Origin: Nonomuraea sp. PA05
GTDB taxonomy: Bacteria > Actinomycetota > Actinomycetes > Streptosporangiales > Streptosporangiaceae
DNA length: 64,000 nt
NCBI RefSeq assembly: GCF_008086045.1
Contig: NZ_VSEY01000036.1
Span: forward strand, 84,838-148,837
Direction of reading: 5' to 3'
The notes below the pieces were generated by a model. The model saw only the letters and a program-made list of their open reading frames with translations, was not told the origin of the DNA and ran no database searches. Each line of letters opens with the position of its first letter. The stretch's first letter is position 1. Shown piece by piece: positions 15,524 to 25,133 of the stretch. A program made the translations under genes and the position numbers.

Positions 15524-18298
15524 TCACTGACTCCCATCGCTCAAGGGACGCCGCCCGCGGAGTTTGGCGGCGTCTGGATGATCCAGATCCTCCAGTATCC
15601 GCAAGGCATCGCGCCAAAGTCGATCCGCTCCGCCGCGATCACCTGAAACCAGAAGATTCTCACTTAGCTGAGCAAGGGTGTCAGCCTCGTTGTATCGGTC
15701 ACCCAGACACCTATAGAGATGAACCGAACGCTGATAGCAGGCCGTTGCCTCCGCGTAATCGCCCAGGTAACGATGAGCCAGCCCAAGGCTGTTATACGTG
15801 TTGGCTTCCCCGTGACGATCGTCGATCTCAAGATGCAAATCAAGCGCACGCGTGCAACTGTCGATGGCCAGACCATAATCGCCCAGAAGTACCTGGTACC
15901 AGCCTGTCGCGTTCAACGCCCTGGCCATCCCCGCCCGATGGCCTGCTCGCTCGAAGAGCCGGAGAGATTGCAGCGCGCAGTGCAACGCCGCGTGGTGATC
16001 CTGTTGAAGGACGTGCACGGCCGACAAGTTCCCGTATGTGTGCGCCTGACCCACCACGTCATGCTCGGCCGCATAGACATCGAGAGCGGCAGAATAATGA
16101 TGGTGGGCGTCGTCGTACTCGGTGAGCCGCAGATGTGCGCGCGCGAGATTCCGGAACGCCGCGGCTTGCCCCAAGGGGTGGTCACTGCGCTCCGCGGCCT
16201 CGATGGCCAGGCGCTGACAGGAAAGCTGGTCCTTCCAGTGGCCCTGCCGATCCAGGTAATCGGCAAGACTCCACGCCAGTTGCCAGACGTGCTCGTCCAA
16301 GGCGAGCTCAATGGCCAGGTGGACAGCCGCGAGGAGGGCGTCATGCTGCGCCGTGAACCATGAGAGGGCCTCGTCGTGATCGGCGAACGGTTCCAGCCGC
16401 ACGCCGGGAAGAACCGGAGGCAGGACGATCGGATCGCGGTGCGGGCTCAGCAACTGCGCGGCGTCGTGCGCGCTGTGCAAGTAGTGCTCAAGCGCTCGGC
16501 GTGCGGCAGCGCGCCGGTCAACCGGAGCGTCGACGGCTTCCGCCAGCTCGGTTGCGTAGGTACGCAGAAGATCATGGACGGTGAAGCGGCCAGGACGATA
16601 CTCGTCGATCAAGTGCATGTCGGCCAATTCGGCCAGTTGAGCCTGCACATCCTGCAGCCGCGCCCCGGTCAGTGACGCTGCCACCGCCGCGGTGAAATGG
16701 GCGCCCGGGCAAAGGCTGAGCATGCGGAACAACCGAGCAGCCGGCTCGCTCAGCGCCCCGTAGGACCAGGAGAACACCGTACGCAAACACGTCGCCGCAT
16801 CACCGCAATCGAACGCGGCGAGACCGGCCTTCAGCTGATCGACGATGGCTCTGAGCGGGAACTCATGCTGCACAGCGCCCCGGGCCGCGGCGATGGCCAG
16901 GGCAAGAGGCAAGCGCCCGCACGCCGTGATGAGTGCCTCAACGGCCGCGGGGTCGGCCCGCAGCCGTTCGCGATCAATGCGGCGCGCCAGCAGTTCGTAC
17001 GCCTCATCAGTCGTGAAAAGGGCGAGCCGCAGGAGACGAGCGCCTTCGGTGGCGACCAGGCTGGACATCTGACGACGGCTTGTGACGACGACCAGGCATC
17101 TCCCACCGCCGGGCAGCAGCGGACGCACCTGCTCAGCGTCACGGGCGTTGTCCAGCAGAATCAGCACCCGCCGATGCGCGAGCACACTCCGGAACTGCGC
17201 AGCCGCCCGATCCGGATCAGCCGGTATCTGCTGGGAGGGGACATGCAGGGCATGGAGAAATCCGCGCAGCGCATCGGCGGCTTCCACCGTGTTCGCGAGT
17301 CCATACCCACGGAGATTGACGTACAGCAGCCCATCGGGGAATCGGTCGCGGACACGGTGCGCCCAGTGCACCGCGAGTGTCGTCTTGCCGATACCCGCCG
17401 TTCCCGCGATGGCCACGACGGTGGCGACGGGCGGCGCGCCGTCATCGGGCAGAAGGGCATCGAGATGTTTCACATGCTCTTCGCGACCGGAGAAACCGAC
17501 GATGTCGGCCGGAAGCTGCATCGGTGGCAGGGACGCGACGCCGGCCCGGTCAAGTGATGGGGGCTGAGCGACGAGGGAAGGATCCGCCCGGAGAATCGCC
17601 AGCTCCAATCGGATGAGCTCCTCTGCCGGGTCGAGACCCACCTCCTCCCTCAGCCTGTTCTTCATCCGCCTGTAGCACTCCAGGGCCTCGTCGCTTCTCC
17701 CCTCCCGGTGCAGGGCCAGCATGAGCTGACCGGTGATCCGCTGCCGGTACGGGTATGCGGACGCCAGAGCGGAGAGCCTGCCGATCGCGGAGCGGTGCCG
17801 GCCGAGCCGTAGTTCGGTGTCCATCTGGTCCTCGATCGCCCGTAATCGCAGTTCGGCCAGCTCCTCACGCAGATGCTCAGCCGCGACCTCATGCGTGAGA
17901 CCATCGCCGCGCCACAGGCTGAGTGCCTCGGAGTACAAGGCCGCCGCCGTGCTGTCGTCGGCGTCTCGTGCGCTGGCGAGCAGATCGCGAAATCGGTGCA
18001 CGTCAACGCTGGCCCGATCCACCGTCAGGCGGTAGCACGGACCTTCGCGTTCAATGTTGAGTGCCTGATCGATCGTGCGCAGTCGCGCACGCAGCCGGGA
18101 GATCAACGACTGGACGGTGCGCCGGGCGGATTCCGGGGCCTCCTCCGCCCAGGCCAGTTCGACCAGTCTGTCGATGGGAACCCAGCGGTTGGCCTCCAGC
18201 AGCAGCACAGCGAGCACAAGGCGTTCCTTGCGTGAACCCATGGGAATACGTCGCCCGGCGGCGAAGATCTCCATCGCGCCGAGAAGCCGGAATCGCAT
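15524..18298 (-). CDS. AfsR/SARP-type regulator with NB-ARC and TPR
   Basis: Large regulator of 924 residues. Domains in order are an OmpR-like winged helix (1-95, RFRLLGAMEIFAAG), a BTAD domain (about 100-245), an NB-ARC ATPase (about 285-560, Walker A GTAGIGKTTLA, later LPLALAIAAARGA) and a C-terminal TPR array (about 690-900, repeats such as GQAHTYGNLSAVHVLQQ). AfsR-like SARPs activate secondary metabolism after ATP-dependent assembly. The frame also opens at a TTG one codon earlier; the ATG is preferred. The flavoprotein gene ends 32 bp upstream on the same strand, so the two may be cotranscribed. No biosynthetic cluster is visible nearby. Confidence 0.92.
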   Translation of the reverse strand: MRFRLLGAMEIFAAGRRIPMGSRKERLVLAVLLLEANRWVPIDRLVELAWAEEAPESARRTVQSLISRLRARLRTIDQALNIEREGPCYRLTVDRASVDVHRFRDLLASARDADDSTAAALYSEALSLWRGDGLTHEVAAEHLREELAELRLRAIEDQMDTELRLGRHRSAIGRLSALASAYPYRQRITGQLMLALHREGRSDEALECYRRMKNRLREEVGLDPAEELIRLELAILRADPSLVAQPPSLDRAGVASLPPMQLPADIVGFSGREEHVKHLDALLPDDGAPPVATVVAIAGTAGIGKTTLAVHWAHRVRDRFPDGLLYVNLRGYGLANTVEAADALRGFLHALHVPSQQIPADPDRAAAQFRSVLAHRRVLILLDNARDAEQVRPLLPGGGRCLVVVTSRRQMSSLVATEGARLLRLALFTTDEAYELLARRIDRERLRADPAAVEALITACGRLPLALAIAAARGAVQHEFPLRAIVDQLKAGLAAFDCGDAATCLRTVFSWSYGALSEPAARLFRMLSLCPGAHFTAAVAASLTGARLQDVQAQLAELADMHLIDEYRPGRFTVHDLLRTYATELAEAVDAPVDRRAAARRALEHYLHSAHDAAQLLSPHRDPIVLPPVLPGVRLEPFADHDEALSWFTAQHDALLAAVHLAIELALDEHVWQLAWSLADYLDRQGHWKDQLSCQRLAIEAAERSDHPLGQAAAFRNLARAHLRLTEYDDAHHHYSAALDVYAAEHDVVGQAHTYGNLSAVHVLQQDHHAALHCALQSLRLFERAGHRAGMARALNATGWYQVLLGDYGLAIDSCTRALDLHLEIDDRHGEANTYNSLGLAHRYLGDYAEATACYQRSVHLYRCLGDRYNEADTLAQLSENLLVSGDRGGADRLWRDALRILEDLDHPDAAKLRGRRPLSDGSQ

Positions 18299-18330
18299 CA
18301 AAGACCTACCTCAACAGCAGATTTCTTCTC

Positions 18331-19512
18331 TCATCCGACCGGACCAGGCTCGCGGGTGGCGCGTCCGCCCCGCGAGAGGCTCACCGGGGCCGGGTAGCGG
18401 TGCGTCTTCACGTACGCCTTGGGCGGAGTGCTGCTGACCCACTCCTTGTAAAGCACGGCGGCCTTGCCCTTCAGGTAGAAGCGGCCCGGGGTGTCGTCGT
18501 GGCGGGTGAACTGGATGACGGCGTCCTTACGGCCCAGGCTGAGCGGCTGGTGGAAGTAACCGAACCGGAACGGCTTGACCGCGCGGCCTCGCAACTCGCG
18601 GGCGATGGAGTCAGCGGCGTGGGCAGCCGACGGCATACCGCTCTGGCAGGTGCCGTGGATCGCCCCCCAGGCCTGGCGGGCCGCCGCGGCGTCGCCGATC
18701 GCGTAGATCTCCGGGTGGGACAGCGACCGCAGCGCCGGGTCGACCAGTATGAGGCCCTTGCGGTCGACTTCGATGCCGGACTCGGCGGCGAGCGCGTGAG
18801 CCTTGACGCCGGCCGTCCAGAGGCTCACGTCCGCCGGGATCAGGCGGCCGTCGGCCACCTCGACGCTGTCCGGCAGCACCTTGGTGATCCGCGCGCCGGT
18901 GTGGACAGTCACGTCAAGCCGCTCGAACACGGAGTACAGGTAGGCGCGCGCCTTCTCACCCATCATCCAGCCGGGCTGCTCCGTGCTGATGAGGGACACC
19001 TTCAGGTTCGGGTGGTTCTCGGCGATCTCGGTGGCGGCCTCGATCCCGGTCAGCCCGCCACCGCAGACGGCGACGGTCCCGCCGTTCTCCGCCAGTGACG
19101 CCAGGCGCAGCGCCATGGAGCGGGCCGGCCGGGGGCCGTTCAACGTGTAGGCATGGTCGTCGGCGCCGGGGACGACGCTCGTGTCGGTGTAGCTGCCGAG
19201 CGCGTACACCAGCTTGTCGTAGGGCAGCGTCCGCGCGCTGTCGCCCGCGTTGACCGTGACCTCGCGCCGCGTGGTGTCGATGGCGGTGGCCCAGCCCCGC
19301 ACGAAGGTCACGCGCTCGCCGACCAGTTCGGGAATCCGGAAGTCGGCCAGCTCATGGCCCGCCGCGACCTGGTGCATGCGCAGCCGCTCGGTGAACCGCT
19401 CCGACGGGTTGACCAGAGTGATCGACACGTCCAGCTTCCGGGTGCGCAGCGCCAGTCGTACCGCGCACATCACCCCGGTATAGCCGCCGCCGAGGACAAC
19501 GATGTTCTTCAC
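18331..19512 (-). CDS. NDH-2-like FAD/NAD(P)-dependent oxidoreductase
   Basis: 393-residue pyridine nucleotide-disulphide oxidoreductase-type flavoprotein, close to type II NADH dehydrogenases. The FAD-binding GGGYTGVMCAVRL is at 8-20, the NAD(P)-binding GGGLTGIEAATEI is around 150, and the second FAD contact IYAIGDAA is near 270. There is no redox CxxC, so electrons probably pass from NAD(P)H to a quinone or another acceptor. It starts at GTG 19512 with a GGGAGA ribosome site. It precedes the SARP gene by 32 bp. A TAGCGT box (plus-strand 19550-19555) could be its -10. Confidence 0.82.
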   Translation of the reverse strand: MKNIVVLGGGYTGVMCAVRLALRTRKLDVSITLVNPSERFTERLRMHQVAAGHELADFRIPELVGERVTFVRGWATAIDTTRREVTVNAGDSARTLPYDKLVYALGSYTDTSVVPGADDHAYTLNGPRPARSMALRLASLAENGGTVAVCGGGLTGIEAATEIAENHPNLKVSLISTEQPGWMMGEKARAYLYSVFERLDVTVHTGARITKVLPDSVEVADGRLIPADVSLWTAGVKAHALAAESGIEVDRKGLILVDPALRSLSHPEIYAIGDAAAARQAWGAIHGTCQSGMPSAAHAADSIARELRGRAVKPFRFGYFHQPLSLGRKDAVIQFTRHDDTPGRFYLKGKAAVLYKEWVSSTPPKAYVKTHRYPAPVSLSRGGRATREPGPVG

Positions 19513-19871
19513 GGGTTTCTCCCTGCTTTCGTCGTTCTTGCAGGTCGAAACGCTACGGGCGCGGCACCGCCCGGGGTATCGGACGTCTTCCCTATATGTT
19601 CAGCCGGAGCCATCGGGCACTGTCTCACACGTCGATGAGCACCCCGATCCGGCTTCTGCAACACCATCCGGCGAACGTCACATGATCGAGAAGAGACACG
19701 CCTTATCGGCGCTGCTGGGGACCGCCGTGGCAGAGGACGGTCTCCACGTTCTCATGATCCGTCATGCCATCGGGCACGCCGGCGCCGCACCTGCCGCACC
19801 TGCCGGAGCCGCCGCCGACCACGCCTGCGGCTCGTGCCGACCGGCGCAGGCTTCTGGTATAGCTGCTGGGC
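19513..19871. other. intergenic stretch between divergent genes
   Basis: 359 bp between the flavoprotein and xylanase genes. It holds both promoters: a TAGCGT box (complement of 19550-19555) for the flavoprotein and TATAGC (19858-19863) before the xylanase. No further gene is seen. Confidence 0.5.
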
Positions 19872-21351
19872 ATGAAATTTCGCGCTTTATGGGGCTTCAT
19901 AGCACTGCTGAGTGGCCTGTTAATCGTGCAGGCGCCAGCTGCCGCGGCGGACACCACCCTACGGACGCTGGCCGCCGCCCGGGGCATCAAGATAGGCACA
20001 GCCGTGGCCGCCGGACCGCTCACCGGCGAGCCCGGATACCAGGACAAGGCACGCTACGAGTTCAACAGCCTGACCCCTGAGAACGCCATGAAGTGGTCCT
20101 GGGTCGAGGCCGAGCGGGACGCCTACACCTGGGCGGATCCCGATTCCGTCGTCGGTTTCGCCCAGGCCAACGGCCAGGCTGTACGCGGCCATGCCCTCGT
20201 GTGGCACAACGCCGTCCCGTCGTGGGTGACCGGCGGCGCGTTCACCGATGCTCAGCTACGCGACCTGCTCAAGAAGCACGTCGAGACCATGACGAAGCGC
20301 TACGCGGGCAGGGTCGGCGTGTGGGACGTGGTCAACGAAGCAGTGGCGGAGGACGGCACGCTACGCGACAGCTTCTGGCTGCGGCGCCTGGGCGAGAGCT
20401 ACATCGCCGACGCCTTCCGCTGGGCGCGGGCGGCGGACCCGTCGGCCAAGCTCTACATCAACGACTACAACGCCGAATGGGACAACGCCAAGAGTGACGG
20501 CCTCTACACGCTGGTCAAAGGCCTCAAGGCGAGCGGCGTGCCGATCGACGGCGTCGGCTTCCAGACCCACGCCACGACCAACAGCGGGCTGACCCAGCTC
20601 GCAGCCACCCTGCAGCGTTTCGCGGCCCTCGGCTTGGACGTCGCCGTCACCGAGTTGGACGTGCGCATGCCGCTGCCGTCCGACGAGACCAAGCTCGCCA
20701 CCCAGGCCACCCTCTACGAGCGGGCGGCCAAGGCGTGCCTGGCCGTGGCCCGATGCGTGTCGCTGACCGTGTGGGGCTTCACCGACGCGCACTCGTGGGT
20801 GCCGGACGCGCTGCCCGGCTGGGGAGCCGCCACCATGCTGGACGCCGGCCTCCAGGCCAAGCCCGCCTATGACAAGGTGCACGCCGCCCTGGGCGCCCGT
20901 GACTTCCGCAGCACCGCCGTGGCGTCGCACTCGGGCAGATGCCTGGCCGTACCAGGGGGGGACCACCGCCTCCGGGACCCAGCTCATCCAGTACGCCTGC
21001 GGTGGCGGGAGCGAGCAGGCCTTCACCTTCAAGCGGGCCGGCGCCAAGATCTACACCATCGTCAATGTCAAGAGCGGCAAATGCCTGGCCGTCTCCGGTG
21101 CCGGCACGTCCAACGGTGCGGCAGTCGTGCAAGAGTCCTGCGCGGGTACGGCGGCGCAGAGGTTCGAGCTCAAGCTGGTCTCGGGCACGCAGGGCTATCT
21201 GCTGCGGCCCACGCACAGTTACAAATGCGCAGAGGTCACCGGGGCGCAGACCGCCAACTCGGCGAAGGTCGTCCAGAACGCCTGCCAGGCCGATCCTCTG
21301 GTGAAGAAGAACCAGGTCTGGCGCCTGTCCGGGGTGCCCGGCCACCTCTAG
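19872..21351 (+). pseudogene. GH10 endo-xylanase with CBM13, frameshifted
   Basis: Secreted xylan-degrading enzyme. A Sec signal peptide (1-26, ending APAAAA) precedes a GH10 domain (about 30-340) with the acid/base Glu156 in WDVVNEAV and nucleophile Glu261 in VTELDVRM. A ricin-type CBM13 domain follows. Its first strand (HSGRCLAV) is in the starting frame, but after a run of seven G at 20955-20961 the rest (GTQLIQYACGGGSEQAF, SGKCLAVSGAGTSNGAAV, QVWRL) is in the next frame, ending at 21351. Six G would join them. As read, the frame runs on to 21362 with a nonsense tail. The catalytic domain is complete, so an active single-domain enzyme is possible. A TATAGC box lies 8 nt before the ATG. Confidence 0.85.
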
Positions 21352-21362
21352 TGCTCCGGTGA

Positions 21363-22319
21363 CTGTTCGCGATCATGGCGCTGTGGTTGCTCAGATGAGC
21401 GCGTGCGGCCCATCGGCAGGCGGACGCTGATCCGGGACAGCGCGGCGCCGCACCGCGGGAGGTCGCCCCTTCAGCCGTATTCTGTGCCGCGGCCGAAACC
21501 GACGGCGTCCGCCCTCATCGCCGTCCCGGCGGCGTGGTAGTGGGCATGGGCGGTGGACCGCCGCTTGACCTGCATAGACGACATATCGGTCAGCCGACTG
21601 CAGATTTCTTGCAGCAGATCTGCATCGCCTCCTTGCGATGCTGAGCGAGCAGAAACTTGCTGCGTGCACCGAACGAAGAAGGACGCCAAGTGTCGATCAA
21701 GCGCGCTGTGCCCCTGTCGGTCGCCGGCTCTCGCCGCGGCGGGGCTCGGCCTGACCTCTACCTCCGCTTCGGCGCGCCCGGCGGAGTTCCCTGCCACGGG
21801 GACACCGCCGGCCTGTTCATCACCTGGCTGGACAACAGTGGCAAGCCGACGCTCTGAGCCACTGATGGGGCGAGGGCCGGAACGGGCCCGCCCTGTCAGC
21901 CGTTGCCGGTGATCGGCCGTTCGACGAACGTTTCCTCTCCCATGCCGGGCCGGCGCCGGTGACGCGACCGACCTGGCGCCCCACCTGGGCGAGCCCGCCC
22001 CGGGACAGCCGGGCTCCGGCGTACGGGCGGATAGGCGAGGTCAACGCCGCACGCTGCCGGACGGCGACGTGCGCAAGGGCAGGCGGATCCTGTCGCGTCC
22101 CGCGGCGGAGCCGATGATCAGCAACCGGCTGACGCCCGAGCGGACCGCTGCCCGCACCGTGATGGGCCGCGACCGCGTGCACATCTCTTACGGCCGGCAA
22201 GGACGCGGCCGGGGATTCGGCGTCGGCGGCCCGTGCACGTCTTCCACGACTTCCGCAGACCCCTCTACCAGGCCATCGACGCCTGACCACCACTCGACTC
22301 GCACAAGGAGCAACGCACC
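21363..22319. other. gene-poor stretch with debris
   Basis: No intact gene seen. A possible broken secreted-protein gene starts at the GTG near 21690 (SIKRAVPLSVA, then in another frame ALAAAGLGLTSTSASA, a signal-peptide-like run). A 7-bp inverted repeat TGCAGAT/ATCTGCA lies at 21599-21624. Just before 22290 the frame HVFHDFRRPLYQAIDA ends in a stop and may be the tail of a lost gene. Confidence 0.4.
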
Positions 22320-23801
22320 ATGTCCGTCACCCTCTCCGACCAGGACAAGATCACCCTGTGGACCGGCGCGTGGGGCGCAGTCTGGCTGATCAGCGCCGCC
22401 AGTGCCGGCGGCTCCGCGCACCAGGCCGGCACCGACGGCTCTCTCGCCCTCACCACTGCCACCGGCCTGGTCGGGCACGTGCTGGCCAGGAAGCCGAAGG
22501 GCGCGCAACTGGGCGGCAAGTCCGTCGCCGCGCTCGCTGACCAGACGCTGCCCGCGCTCACCGCCGCCATGGGCCTGCTCAGCGAGCACGACCCGGCGGA
22601 GGCGAGCAACTACCGCTCCACCGTCCTGGTCGCCGTCGAGGCCGCCATGCACGGCCAGCGGTCCGGCCCGGCAGCGGCGGAGATGGCCCGCAAGATCGCC
22701 GCAGCCCTCGACGCCGCCGAGCAGGACCGCCCGGAGTTGTGGAAGATCATGCAGAAGATGGTCGAATCCGGCTTCGTCGGCGTGGAGTTGCGCGTGCACG
22801 ACGAGCACGGCGAGTGGAGCGGCAGGGCCGGGGCACGCGAGCTGGGCGGGACGGAGCAGCCGCCGATGAACGGGCACGTGCGGATCGGGAGCAACACCAA
22901 GACCTTCACCGCGGTCCTGGTGCTGCAACTGGTGGCTGAGGGCAGGGCCGGGCTGGACGCACCAGTAGATGACTACCTGCCCGAGTTCGGCCTGGACCGC
23001 CGGATCACCGTACGCATGCTGCTGCAGCACACGAGCGGCATCTTCAACTTCACCGGCGAGTACTACCCCGACGGCACGTTCGCGCCGGGGATCGCCGCCA
23101 CCAACACGGGCAAGGAGTGGGTGGACAACCGCTTCAAGACCTACCTGCCGGAGGAATTGGTACGGCTGGCGGTGTCCAAGCCGGCGCGGTTCGAGCCCGG
23201 ATCGGACTGGAGCTACGCCAACACCAACTACGTGGTCGCCAGGCTGCTCATCGAGAAGATCACCGGCAACTCCTACGCCGAGGAGATGCGGCGGCGGATC
23301 CTGGAGCCGCTCGGGCTGACCGGCACCAGGGCGCTGACTACGGAGACCGACATCCCCGAGCCGCACTCCCGCGCCTACTACCGCTATGAGGAGGACGGCC
23401 AGGAGACGACCGTCGACGTCACCCGCCAGAACCCCTCGTGGATCTCCAGCGGCGGCGACATGATCTCGACGAGCCGGGACCTCCACACGTTCGTCTCCGT
23501 GCTGGCGAGCGGCGGGCTTCTGCCCGCCGAGCTGCTGACCGAGATGTGCGTGCCGTACCCGGGGATCGGTTACGGACTGGGGATCATGGTGCAGGAGGCC
23601 CCCGGCGGCGGCACGGTCATCACCCACAACGGCGGGATGGCGGGCCACGCGGCGCTGATGTACAGCTCGCGGGACGGCGGCACGACGCTGACGGCGGCGC
23701 TCAACTACGTGGACGACGCGGCGATGTCGCTGGGCCCGGTCTTCCAGGAGGTCACGCAGGAGCTCGTCAAGGAGGTCTTCGGCGGAGACGCCGGGCAGTG
23801 A
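22320..23801 (+). CDS. class C beta-lactamase-type serine hydrolase with extra N-terminal domain
   Basis: 493-residue protein. Residues 150-490 form a beta-lactamase class C/D,D-peptidase-like domain with SxxK at Ser191-Lys194 (GSNTKTF), YxN at Tyr299-Asn301 (YANTNY) and HNG at His436-Gly438. Such enzymes hydrolyse peptidoglycan peptides, lactams or small esters. Residues 1-140 are a separate Ala-rich helical domain (LTTATGLVGHVLARKPKGAQ, then GKSVAALADQTLPAL) that looks like a stand-alone small actinomycete protein. There is no signal peptide or membrane anchor, so the enzyme appears cytosolic, unusual for a penicillin-binding relative. AAGGAG precedes the ATG. Confidence 0.85.
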   Translation: MSVTLSDQDKITLWTGAWGAVWLISAASAGGSAHQAGTDGSLALTTATGLVGHVLARKPKGAQLGGKSVAALADQTLPALTAAMGLLSEHDPAEASNYRSTVLVAVEAAMHGQRSGPAAAEMARKIAAALDAAEQDRPELWKIMQKMVESGFVGVELRVHDEHGEWSGRAGARELGGTEQPPMNGHVRIGSNTKTFTAVLVLQLVAEGRAGLDAPVDDYLPEFGLDRRITVRMLLQHTSGIFNFTGEYYPDGTFAPGIAATNTGKEWVDNRFKTYLPEELVRLAVSKPARFEPGSDWSYANTNYVVARLLIEKITGNSYAEEMRRRILEPLGLTGTRALTTETDIPEPHSRAYYRYEEDGQETTVDVTRQNPSWISSGGDMISTSRDLHTFVSVLASGGLLPAELLTEMCVPYPGIGYGLGIMVQEAPGGGTVITHNGGMAGHAALMYSSRDGGTTLTAALNYVDDAAMSLGPVFQEVTQELVKEVFGGDAGQ

Positions 23802-24238
23802 GGCGACCTGCCCGCGGCCGAGGCCATGGGCTCGGCGACCAGGTTCCGGGCCTTCCTGAGCTCTCCCGGAAGGGGCGTACCCGGGCGCATGCCGGCCCGG
23901 GCGATCCTCCTCGCGACGCCGGCTGAGGCGAGCGCCACCCGAAGCCCGCAGAGCATCTGCGGCGCGGGCTTCGGTATCGTCTCCGGCGGCGTCAAGGCCG
24001 TCAAGACTCGGGACGGTCGCCGCTGTGCCTGATCCGGACTCCCGACGCAGGCGAACGCGCCGGGCCGGACCCTGCCCTATCGAGCCAGTGGGGTCGGACG
24101 AGAACGGCCGGCCACGCCATCGCCGCCAGCGCGATCGAGGATCAGTGTGCGGCCCGGCAGAGAAGGCGTCGGAGACCTTATCCGTCAGAAATCGGGAAAG
24201 ATCAGATTCCGGAGCTCCGTCCGCGCCATCCTTGGAGG
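23802..24238. other. intergenic stretch without recognisable gene
   Basis: 437 bp between the hydrolase and the prenyltransferase. Short open frames exist on both strands, but none shows a family motif or a good ribosome site. A CATCCT box 6 nt before the GTG at 24239 may be the -10 of a leaderless transcript. Confidence 0.5.
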
Positions 24239-25015
24239 GTGCAGACGACTGACCTCCTTCACTCCCTCTATGCCCGGCGCCTGCGCCGTCAGGTGATGGC
24301 AGGCCCCCTGCCCCGCCACGTCGGCCTGATCATGGACGGCAACCGGCGCTGGGCCAAGCAAATGGGCATGGCCAACCCGAGCATGGGCCACAAATACGGC
24401 GCCGACCACATCGAACACGTGCTGACCTGGTGCGAAGGCCTCGGCATCCAGCACCTGACCGTCTTCCTCTGCTCCACCGAGAACCTCCAGCGCCGCGGCG
24501 ACGAGGAGGTGGCCTTCCTGCTGAAGGTGATCGAGCAGATGGTGGCCGACCACTTCGACCGCCCCGACGCCCGCTGGCGGGTGCACGTCGCCGGGATGCT
24601 CGACATCCTGCCCGACACGACGGCCCGCGCGCTCAAGAGCGCCGTCGAGGCCACCCGCACCTGCGACACCGGCTTCCACCTCACCCTGGCCATCGGGTAC
24701 GGCGGCCGCCAGGAGGTGATCGAGGCGCTGCGGGAGCTGCTGTACGAGCGGGCCGAGGCCGGTCAGTCCATGGTGGAGCTGGCCTCGACGCTGACCGTGG
24801 ACGACGTGGCCCGCCACCTCTACACGGCCGGGCAGCCGGATCCCGACCTGGTCATCAGGACGAGCGGCGAGCAGCGCATGTCGAACTTCCTGCTCTGGCA
24901 GTCCGCGTACTCCGAGCTGTACTTCTGCGAGGCGTTCTGGCCGGCGTTCCGTGAGATCGACTTCCTGCGCGCGCTGCGCAGCTTCGCCGACCGCCAGCGG
25001 CGCTACGGCGGCTGA
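24239..25015 (+). CDS. cis-prenyltransferase (UppS/short-chain type)
   Basis: 258-residue isoprenyl diphosphate synthase of the undecaprenyl family, condensing isopentenyl diphosphate onto an allylic primer. The catalytic HVGLIMDGNRRWAKQ is at about 26-40, with the Asp that binds diphosphate magnesium. HLTVFLCSTENLQR is the second conserved block, and RTSGEQRMSNFLLWQSAYSE the third. Actinomycetes often have several such enzymes (Z-farnesyl, decaprenyl or undecaprenyl), and the chain length cannot be told from sequence alone. The GTG at 24239 has GGAGG too close to serve as a ribosome site, so it is probably leaderless. Confidence 0.9.
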   Translation: MQTTDLLHSLYARRLRRQVMAGPLPRHVGLIMDGNRRWAKQMGMANPSMGHKYGADHIEHVLTWCEGLGIQHLTVFLCSTENLQRRGDEEVAFLLKVIEQMVADHFDRPDARWRVHVAGMLDILPDTTARALKSAVEATRTCDTGFHLTLAIGYGGRQEVIEALRELLYERAEAGQSMVELASTLTVDDVARHLYTAGQPDPDLVIRTSGEQRMSNFLLWQSAYSELYFCEAFWPAFREIDFLRALRSFADRQRRYGG

Positions 25016-25133
25016 CCCAGGGCCGCTGACGAAGGGCGGCTGACGAAGGTGGCTGACAAGGGTGGCCGATCCGGGCGGCTGACCTGGCATAAATGGGTTG
25101 CCGGACGGCCGGCGCGGCTGGTGAGGTGTCCCG

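Noticed and set aside
14698..16125. Long plus-strand frame opposite DUF6292 and the SARP gene
   Set aside because: No domain or ribosome site; the minus-strand genes explain the sequence.
15524..18298. Antibiotic cluster implied by the SARP regulator
   Set aside because: No PKS, NRPS, terpene or RiPP genes lie around it in this window.
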